Below are positions 5,833 to 11,094 of a stretch of DNA of 11,094 nt, one piece after another; within the stretch, counting starts at the first letter, position 1, and the number at the start of each line of letters is the position of its first letter. Source of the stretch: DASZZV01 sp035544835 (GTDB lineage Bacteria > Acidobacteriota > Thermoanaerobaculia > Gp7-AA8). Under the pieces are notes generated by a model, which had not been told where the DNA came from, made no database searches, and saw only the letters and a list, made by a program, of their open reading frames with translations. The stretch spans positions 1 through 11,094 of the forward strand of contig DASZZV010000007.1 in NCBI GenBank assembly GCA_035544835.1, in the 5' to 3' direction. A program made the translations under genes and the position numbers.

Positions 5833-8800
5833 TTGATAGAGAAACTGATTCGCTTTTCGGCCACGAACCGCTTCATCGTCCTGATCATCGTCGGCGCGCT
5901 CGTCCTCGGTGGAATCTGGAGCATCCACCGGATCGCACTCGATGCCCTACCCGATCTCTCCGACACGCAGGTGATCGTGTACTCGAAGTGGGACCGCAGC
6001 CCCGACATCATCGAGGACCAGGTCACCTATCCGATCATCGCCTCGCTCCTCGGCGCGCCGAAGATCAAAGCGATTCGTGGCTTCTCCGATTTCGGTTACT
6101 CGTACGTCTACGTCATCTTCGAGGAGGGCACCGACATCTACTGGGCGCGGAGCCGCGTGCTCGAGTATTTGTCGAAGGTACAGAGCTCGCTTCCCGAAGG
6201 TGTCAAGACCGAGCTCGGTCCCGACGCGACAGGCGTCGGATGGGTGTATCAGTACGCGCTCGTCGACACAACCGGTAAGCACTCGCTGGCCGATCTTCGG
6301 TCGCTCGAAGACTGGCACATTCGCTATGAGCTGCAGTCAGTCCCGGGAGTCGCGGAGGTGGCCAGCCTCGGCGGGTTCGTGCGGCAATACCAGATCACGG
6401 TCGATCCCAACAAGCTGGCCGCATATGGAATCCCCCTCATGCAGCTCACCGAGGCGGTGAAGAGCTCGAACAACGAGGTCGGAGGCCGCCTCATTGAATG
6501 GAGTGGAGCTGAGTACATGGTTCGTGCTCACGGGTATGTGAAGCAGAAGAGCGATCTCGAGGAGATCGTCATCAAGAGCAACCGCGGGACTCCGGTTCGC
6601 CTCGGGGACATCGCCACCGTGCAGCTCGGTCCGGAGCTGAGGCGGGGCATCGCGGAGCTGGACGGCAAGGGCGAAGTGGCCGCCGGCGTCGTCGTGATGC
6701 GTCACGGGGAAAACGCAAAAGCGGTCATCGACCGGGTCAAGACGCGAATCGAGGAGATCAGGCCCTCACTGCCGAAGGGCGTTCAGCTCGTCGAGACCTA
6801 CGACCGCTCGGAGCTGATCGAGGAGTCGATCTACACGCTCCGGCACGAGCTGCTCGTCGAGATGATCATCGTGTCGCTGATCATTCTCATTTTCCTCTGG
6901 CACATTCCGAGCTCGATCATCCCGATCATCACCATTCCGGCGGCGGTGATCATCGCCTTCATCCCCATGAAGATCTTCGGGATCAACTCCAACATCATGT
7001 CGTTAGGCGGGATCGCCGTTGCCATCGGGGCCCTCGTCGACGCGGCCATCGTCGTGGTCGAGAACGCCCACAAAAAGCTCGAGGTGTGGGAGGCGGAGGG
7101 AAAGAAGGGCGACCACAGGGAGGTCCTGATCTCGGCGATTCAGGAGGTGGGCCGGCCGGCCTTCTTCTCGCTCCTCGTCATCGCCCTCTCCTTTCTGCCG
7201 ATCTTTGCGCTGGAAGCGCAGGAGGGAAAGCTCTTCAAGCCCCTGGCGTTCACGAAGAACTTCTCGATTGCCATCGCCGCATTCCTGGCCATCACGCTCG
7301 ACCCGGCGGTCCGGCTGCTCTTCACGCGGATGAAGCGTTTCGAGTTCCGTCCGCGCTGGCTGGCCGGCGTGACGAACGCCGTCGTCGTCGGCCATATGTA
7401 TCCCGAGGAAAAGCATCCCATCTCCAAAATCCTGTTTCGCTTTTATGGTCCGCCGGTGCACTGGGTATTGCGTCATACGCGTGTCGTGATCGCCATTGCC
7501 ATGCTGATCGTGCTCATCACGATTCCGGTCTATTTCCGGCTCGGCCATGAGTTCATGCCGCCGCTCAACGAAGGGGTGATTCTCTACATGCCGACGACAC
7601 TGCCGGGGATTTCCGTGACCGCGGCCGGTGAACTGTTGCAACGGCAGGATCAGTTGATCAAGCAGTTCCCGGAGGTCGAACGCGTCTTTGGAAAAGCGGG
7701 ACGGGCCGACACTTCCACCGATCCGGCGCCCTTCTCGATGATGGAGACGACCGTCGTTCTCAAACCGGAGGCGCAGTGGCGGCCGAAGCAACGCTGGTAC
7801 TCGAAGTGGATGCCGGACTTTCTCAAGCCGCTCGTTCGTCCGCTATGGCCGGACCGGATGTCGTGGGAAGACCTGGTCAACGACATGGATCAGAAACTTC
7901 AGATTCCCGGCCAGACCAACGCCTGGACGATGCCGATTCGCAATCGCATCGACATGCTCACGACCGGCATTCGCACGCCGGTTGGTATCAAGGTCTTCGG
8001 TGCCGACCTCAAACAGATCGAAACGATCGGGCAGCAACTCGAAGGGATCGTTCGCAAGGTTCCCGGCACGCGGAGTGTCTACGGCGAGCGGGTCTCGGGC
8101 GGATACTTTGTCGACTTTGACCTGAATCGACCTGTCATTGCGCGTTACGGCCTGTCGGTCAAAGACGTACAGGACGTGATCATGACGGCCATCGGCGGGG
8201 AGAATGTCTCGACCACGATCGAAGGACGCGAGCGCTATCCGATCAACATCCGCTATCCGCGCGAGCTCCGGGATGAGATGGACAAGCTGGCCCATGTTCT
8301 CGTTCCGATCGCCAGCAGCAGCGCATCGACAGGAGGCGCGCAGGGGGGAATGCCCGCGGCCAACGGGACACCGGGGGCGCCCGGAGGGATCGCGCAGATT
8401 CCGCTCGGACAACTCGCCACGATCAAGCTGGTGGAAGGACCGTCCATGATTCGTGATGAGAACGGGCGACTCTCCGGCTATGTCTATATCGACGTCGACA
8501 CGACGCAGCGCGACATCGGTAGTTATGTCGACGAGGCCAAGCGTGCCGTCGCCTCGCAGCTTCGGGTTCCGGCCGGCTACACGCTGCAGTGGAGCGGTCA
8601 GTATGAGGCCATGGAGCGGGTCAAACAGAAGATGCTGGTGGTCGTTCCGATTACGCTGTTCATCGTCTTCTTCCTGATCTATCTCAACACCAAGTCGCTG
8701 CCGAAGACGCTCATCGTTCTTCTCGCAGTTCCATTCTCCGCCGTCGGCGCGATCTGGCTGTTATGGGCGCTCGGCTACAACATGTCCATCGCCGTCTGGG

Positions 8801-9219
8801 TCGGTCTGATCGCACTGCTCGGCCTGGATGCCGAGACCGGCATCTTCATGCTCCTCTATCTCGATCTTGCCTATGACGAGATGAGAGCGCGCGGGCAGAT
8901 GCGCAGCCGCGAAGATCTCCGCGAGGCCATCTACCACGGCGCCGTCAAACGGGTGCGGCCGAAGGTGATGACAGTGGCCGTCGCATCGATGGGGCTCGTT
9001 CCGATCATGTGGTCCACCGGCGCGGGATCCGATGTGATGCAGCGCGTGGCCGCCCCGATGATCGGAGGACTCTTCACATCGTTTCTGATGGAGCTGATGG
9101 TCTACCCGGCGATTTACTATCGCTGGAAGTGGCACTCCGAAGTGCGGCATGCCGGGGCCGAAGGCATCGATGTCATGAAAAATAATGACGTGCCGCAAGA
9201 AGAACTCGGGGCAAAGTGA
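5833..9219 (+). CDS. cusA: CusA-type heavy-metal RND efflux pump
   Basis: The product has 1128 residues, slightly longer than the usual 1040-1050. It begins IEKLIRFSATNRFIVL as in the family, with TM1 at about 13-31 and TM2 at about 340-358. TM4 has ALVDAAIVVVENAHK with D403 (proton relay; D405 in E. coli CusA). The periplasmic part keeps EFMPPLNEG, FGKAGRADTSTDPAP, and methionines M586 (LYMPTT), M636 (FSMMETT) and M708 (IDMLTTG). The 50-residue spacing from M586 to M636 equals that of CusA M573-M623; M708 corresponds to M672. This favours Cu(I)/Ag(I) over divalent metals. The last TM block includes RPKVMTVAVASMGLVP. Two inserts add length: one after QWRP (about 652-675, seen in other family members) and a Ser/Gly/Ala/Pro-rich one at 828-853. 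The only usable start is TTG at 5833, one base different from ATG, with no SD upstream. Confidence 0.93.
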   Translation: MIEKLIRFSATNRFIVLIIVGALVLGGIWSIHRIALDALPDLSDTQVIVYSKWDRSPDIIEDQVTYPIIASLLGAPKIKAIRGFSDFGYSYVYVIFEEGTDIYWARSRVLEYLSKVQSSLPEGVKTELGPDATGVGWVYQYALVDTTGKHSLADLRSLEDWHIRYELQSVPGVAEVASLGGFVRQYQITVDPNKLAAYGIPLMQLTEAVKSSNNEVGGRLIEWSGAEYMVRAHGYVKQKSDLEEIVIKSNRGTPVRLGDIATVQLGPELRRGIAELDGKGEVAAGVVVMRHGENAKAVIDRVKTRIEEIRPSLPKGVQLVETYDRSELIEESIYTLRHELLVEMIIVSLIILIFLWHIPSSIIPIITIPAAVIIAFIPMKIFGINSNIMSLGGIAVAIGALVDAAIVVVENAHKKLEVWEAEGKKGDHREVLISAIQEVGRPAFFSLLVIALSFLPIFALEAQEGKLFKPLAFTKNFSIAIAAFLAITLDPAVRLLFTRMKRFEFRPRWLAGVTNAVVVGHMYPEEKHPISKILFRFYGPPVHWVLRHTRVVIAIAMLIVLITIPVYFRLGHEFMPPLNEGVILYMPTTLPGISVTAAGELLQRQDQLIKQFPEVERVFGKAGRADTSTDPAPFSMMETTVVLKPEAQWRPKQRWYSKWMPDFLKPLVRPLWPDRMSWEDLVNDMDQKLQIPGQTNAWTMPIRNRIDMLTTGIRTPVGIKVFGADLKQIETIGQQLEGIVRKVPGTRSVYGERVSGGYFVDFDLNRPVIARYGLSVKDVQDVIMTAIGGENVSTTIEGRERYPINIRYPRELRDEMDKLAHVLVPIASSSASTGGAQGGMPAANGTPGAPGGIAQIPLGQLATIKLVEGPSMIRDENGRLSGYVYIDVDTTQRDIGSYVDEAKRAVASQLRVPAGYTLQWSGQYEAMERVKQKMLVVVPITLFIVFFLIYLNTKSLPKTLIVLLAVPFSAVGAIWLLWALGYNMSIAVWVGLIALLGLDAETGIFMLLYLDLAYDEMRARGQMRSREDLREAIYHGAVKRVRPKVMTVAVASMGLVPIMWSTGAGSDVMQRVAAPMIGGLFTSFLMELMVYPAIYYRWKWHSEVRHAGAEGIDVMKNNDVPQEELGAK

Positions 9220-9226
9220 GGATTGA

Positions 9227-9331
9227 ATGAACCGCTTGAGCCGGAAACAACTCATATCAAACGACGATCTGGCGCCGCTTCGAAGCAATCCGGAATTCAA
9301 GATGATCTTCACCGAGCTATCGAAGAACTGA
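9227..9331 (+). CDS. Possible 34-residue small protein downstream of cusA
   Basis: The ORF runs from ATG 9227 to TGA 9329-9331. It has a GAGG (9218-9221) five bases upstream that overlaps the cusA stop, so it could be translated by coupling. The product (MNRLSRKQLISNDDLAPLRS, then NPEFKMIFTELSKN) has no signal or membrane segment. The phrase LAPLRSNPEFKMIF is reminiscent of the C-terminal tail of TPR-containing regulatory proteins, so this may instead be the broken end of a larger gene. Its stop lies in a small perfect palindrome (TGAGCTCATAGCTCA, 9329-9343). I cannot assign a function. Confidence 0.4.
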   Translation: MNRLSRKQLISNDDLAPLRSNPEFKMIFTELSKN

Positions 9332-9374
9332 GCTCATAGCTCAACGCCAACCTCCCTCCCTCCGTGAAACCAGA

Positions 9375-9399
9375 GTGAAAATAAAGCTCCTGTTTTCAC
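9375..9399 (+). other. Short hairpin between cusA cluster and His-rich gene
   Basis: GTGAAAA at 9375-9381 and TTTTCAC at 9393-9399 form a 7-bp inverted repeat with an 11-base loop. No T-run follows, so it is not a standard terminator; an operator or a chance structure is possible. Confidence 0.25.
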
Positions 9400-9468
9400 A
9401 TACTTAAAGGCCGAATAGAGCGGCACACGTTTCGCACTAGATACGGGTGGAAGACAGGAGGTACAAAA

Positions 9469-9720
9469 ATGTCAGCAAGAAAGAAAATTCAAGCCGCAGT
9501 ACTCGGTGTAACGCTTCTCATGCCCGCAAGCGGCGCCTTCGCTGCGACTCGTCATCATCACGTTGTGCGTCACGTCCATCATCACTACAGCCGCACTCGC
9601 GGTACCGTGGTTGGTGCGGCGGCCGGCGCTCTGATCGATCACAAGCATCCTGTCACCGGCGCGATAATCGGCGCCGGCGTAGGCAACGCTGTCCAATACG
9701 AACGCAACAAGCGTCACTAG
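9469..9720 (+). CDS. Small secreted His-rich glycine-zipper protein
   Basis: The product has 83 residues. The start is well supported by AGGAGGT (9456-9462), seven bases before ATG 9469. Residues 1-25 are a Sec signal peptide ending AFA, with cleavage likely before A26. Residues 29-39 (HHHVVRHVHHH) hold seven histidines, and three more occur in HKH and at the C terminus. Residues 45-76 are a glycine-zipper pattern (RGTVVGAAAGALIDHKHPVT, then GAIIGAGVGNAVQ) with Gly at 49, 53, 64, 68, 70 and 72, as in small periplasmic or envelope glycine-zipper proteins. A His cluster directly after the signal peptide suggests binding of Cu, Ni or Zn, and the position 250 bp after a Cu/Ag-type pump supports this, but neither proves it. 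It has its own leader and may be transcribed separately. No convincing promoter was seen. Confidence 0.75.
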   Translation: MSARKKIQAAVLGVTLLMPASGAFAATRHHHVVRHVHHHYSRTRGTVVGAAAGALIDHKHPVTGAIIGAGVGNAVQYERNKRH

Positions 9721-9724
9721 TCGT

Positions 9725-9763
9725 AACGACGGCGGTGGCGGCCACCATGGCTGCCGCCGCGTT
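9725..9763. terminator. Hairpin between convergent genes, possible terminator
   Basis: AACG-A-CGGCGGTGGC pairs with GCTGCCGCCGCGTT. This gives a stem of about 14 bp with one bulged base and two G-T pairs, starting 4 bp after the His-rich gene stop. It lies between that gene and the convergent GAF-PAS gene, where a terminator is expected. There is no U-tract on either side, so intrinsic termination is uncertain. Confidence 0.4.
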
Positions 9764-9809
9764 ACTCGTTGATTCCTCGTTCTACGTCTTTACAATCGTG
9801 ATCCGCGCT

Positions 9810-10670
9810 TCATATCGAGCGAACTTCGACGAGAGTTCCCAACACCTGAGCCTCACCTTGGAGCGCCGGGATCAGGGTCACATTCACCAGTGCGGTAATC
9901 GACGAGCCATCCTTTTTTTTCATATGCAGACGGATGTTCGTCATAGCGCCCTTTTCCTTCAGCTCTGAGAGCATCCGTTCCCGCTCCTCGACATCGCGGT
10001 AGAGATCTCGTGCATCCTGCTGCAGGAGATCGTTTCTGGAGGCGTAACCGAGGAACCCGACCATGGCATCATTGCAGTCGAGAATGTGCCCGGAGAAACT
10101 GGTCCGGAAAACGCCGGCGACGTTCTTCTCGAAGAGCATTCGATACCGCGCTTCGGAAGCCTGCTGGTCCTGGAAGGCGCTGGCCTGCTGCAGTGCGGCG
10201 GAGGTAATGCCGGCCAGGAGCTGGGTACAGTAGGAGTCGAGGTCATCGAGGCTATTCGGTCGTGACGAGAAGACCAGCAACGCTCCGAACGCGCCGCCCT
10301 GCCGGGTCAGGGGAGCGATGATCATCGAACGGATGCCGATCTCTCGAGCGGCTCCAATGTCGACGCGTGGATCCATCTCGACATCGTCTGATCGAATGAG
10401 TTGATTCTCCCTGACGCAAAGACCAGCGAGCGATGCTGAGACCGCCAGACGCCGGCCAATGTGCTGGGCGGCCGTTCCGGAGGCGGCCTGGAAAACGAGA
10501 TCGGCCCCGTCCAGGAGCTCGATGATAGCTCCGGAGCCACCGCATATCTCCGGGATCTGCGTGACGATCAGCGAGGTCAGCGCGGCGGGATCGGATACGG
10601 CACTGAGAATCTCCTGTTGAAGTGCAACGATTGCCGAGAGACGGGCGGCCAGATCCATCGACGAGGGCAT
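9810..10670 (-). CDS. GAF-PAS sensor protein without output domain
   Basis: The product has 286 residues. ATG 10668-10670 is preceded by AAGGAGGT (plus-strand 10675-10682), a near-perfect SD. It has no signal peptide or membrane segment, so it is cytoplasmic. A short helix (residues 5-25) leads into a GAF domain, about 22-165, with typical elements IRSMIIAPLTRQGGAFGALL and LAGITSAALQQA. A PAS domain follows, 171-286: YRMLFEKNVAGVFRTSFSGH, then LDCNDAMVGFLGY and a C-terminal MKKKDGSSITALVNVTLIPA. The protein stops where PAS normally continues into DITERK and a kinase or cyclase domain. No histidine kinase, GGDEF or HTH domain is present, and none is seen in other frames downstream. It may act in trans on a partner encoded elsewhere, or be a truncated kinase. 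The ligand is unknown; a link to metal sensing is not supported by the sequence. Confidence 0.8.
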   Translation of the reverse strand: MPSSMDLAARLSAIVALQQEILSAVSDPAALTSLIVTQIPEICGGSGAIIELLDGADLVFQAASGTAAQHIGRRLAVSASLAGLCVRENQLIRSDDVEMDPRVDIGAAREIGIRSMIIAPLTRQGGAFGALLVFSSRPNSLDDLDSYCTQLLAGITSAALQQASAFQDQQASEARYRMLFEKNVAGVFRTSFSGHILDCNDAMVGFLGYASRNDLLQQDARDLYRDVEERERMLSELKEKGAMTNIRLHMKKKDGSSITALVNVTLIPALQGEAQVLGTLVEVRSI

Positions 10671-10687
10671 GTGTACCTCCTTGAGGA

Positions 10688-10708
10688 ATTGAAAATTGAA
10701 AATTGAAA
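10688..10708 (+). repeat. Heptamer tandem repeat (ATTGAAA)3
   Basis: Three exact 7-bp ATTGAAA units lie directly upstream of the SD of the GAF-PAS gene and would fall in its 5' leader. The unit length equals that of the GCAGAAA repeats around the cusB-cusA gap, and both units end in GAAA. Confidence 0.85.
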
Positions 10709-10755
10709 CCGGTAACGGTCACTCTACCGCTATTCCCTTTCGCCGATCCAGAGGT

Positions 10756-10779
10756 GTCATCCCGGGCGACGGAGCGAAC
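10756..10779 (+). repeat. GTCATCC repeat box (diverged copy)
   Basis: GTCATCCCGGGCGACGGAGC is a diverged copy of the box found at 10813, 10939 and 10997 and, inverted, at 55-82 and 126-137. The gap 10671-11094 contains no gene; it holds this box, a large palindrome, a composite repeat and a terminal inverted repeat. Confidence 0.6.
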
Positions 10780-10812
10780 GGTGGCACGTTGTTGAAGCCC
10801 AAATGAACCGTT

Positions 10813-10895
10813 GTCATCCTGAGCCGCAGCGAAGGATCTCAAGATAGGTGGATCTGAATTCAGATCCTGCCACTGGAGATCCTTTCGCCGCGGCG
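10813..10895 (+). repeat. Nested palindromic repeat element
   Basis: The element starts with the GTCATCCTGAGC box (10813). Outer arms GCGAAGGATCTC (10829-10840) and GAGATCCTTTCGC (10876-10888) pair with one bulge and extend into flanking GC-rich arms. In the centre is a perfect 18-bp palindrome, GGATCTGAATTCAGATCC (10850-10867). In single-stranded form it could fold into a long hairpin. Confidence 0.7.
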
Positions 10896-10938
10896 GCTTC
10901 TAAGAAACTTCCAGTATTTACGCGGCTTTACCGAGCTT

Positions 10939-11036
10939 GTCATCCTGAGCCGTGGACAGCGTGCGCGCTGCCACTGAGAAAAGAAACTGAGTGGGTGTCA
11001 TCCCGAGCCGCAGCGAGGGATCTGGGCGGGGGCCTT
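10939..11036 (+). repeat. Composite dispersed repeat, right copy
   Basis: A first box GTCATCCTGAGCC (10939) and a second box GTCATCCCGAGCC (10997) are separated by a spacer with ACTGAGAAAAGAAACTGAG. The second box is followed by GCAGCGAGGGATCTGGGCGG and then GGGCCTT. The order and much of the sequence mirror 42-137 in inverted orientation. Confidence 0.75.
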
Positions 11037-11094
11037 AGACCCTTGGCAATCGAAAATGGTTGCGAGCACCACGATGGAAGGGCCCCCGCCCAGA
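11021..11094. repeat. Terminal inverted repeat reaching the window edge
   Basis: TCTGGGCGGGGGCC (11021-11034) is exactly repeated in inverted form at 11081-11094, and adjoining bases also pair with one bulged C. The loop is about 41 bases. It looks like a palindromic element of the same build as 10813-10895; the window may cut it before its final box. Confidence 0.75.

Noticed and set aside
5297..5836. 179-codon frame between cusB and cusA as a real protein
   Set aside because: Only the first ~20 residues look like a protein family; the rest is translation of palindromic repeats and heptamers.
10252..10842. Minus-strand frame of 196 codons running through the repeats
   Set aside because: It overlaps the GAF-PAS gene in another frame, is Arg/Ser-rich, and its N-terminal part is translated dispersed repeat.
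10756..11094. Possible CRISPR array because of repeated GTCATCC boxes
   Set aside because: Box spacing is irregular, boxes vary in sequence and occur in both orientations at the two window ends, and no cas genes are present.

Overview
The window looks like chromosomal DNA from a GC-rich soil or sediment bacterium, most likely Acidobacteriota or a neighbouring phylum. I base this on gene style (secreted TPR protein, YdjY-like and GYD-like proteins, a CusB with the DPM...PDCGM metal-binding variant) and on several dispersed repeat families. The taxonomic call is an inference; there is no rRNA or other marker gene here.

Layout. 1-137: inverted copies of a GTCATCC(C/T)GAGC repeat. 162-995 (minus): secreted TPR-type protein with a good promoter, a strong Shine-Dalgarno (SD) sequence and a TTG start. 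1043-1297 (plus): N-terminally truncated GYD-family fragment. 1399-9219 (plus): a metal-efflux operon made of a YdjY-like exported protein, a small secreted Cys-rich protein, a CusC/TolC-type outer-membrane factor, a CusB-type adaptor and a CusA-type RND pump. A 34-codon ORF (9227-9331) follows the pump gene. 9469-9720 (plus): small secreted His-rich glycine-zipper protein. 9810-10670 (minus): GAF-PAS sensor protein without an output domain. 10671-11094: no gene, but dense palindromic repeats that match the left edge in inverted orientation.

Function. The three core genes should form a tripartite pump from inner membrane to outer membrane. The CusA homologue keeps the three methionines that bind Cu(I)/Ag(I) in E. 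coli CusA and the conserved TM4 aspartate, so monovalent copper or silver export is the best guess. The Cys-rich and His-rich exported proteins are plausible periplasmic metal binders. No regulator (CusR/S, CueR, CopY type) is present.

Most unusual part. A stretch of about 530 bp separates cusB from cusA. It is bounded by inverted runs of a GCAGAAA heptamer. Inside are the remnant of a four-helix-bundle (IVP/Avd-like) gene that begins in an ATGA overlap with the cusB stop, and three copies of a two-hairpin palindromic repeat whose differences preserve pairing. After it, cusA is left with a TTG start and no visible SD. A second heptamer family (ATTGAAA) lies just upstream of the GAF-PAS gene.
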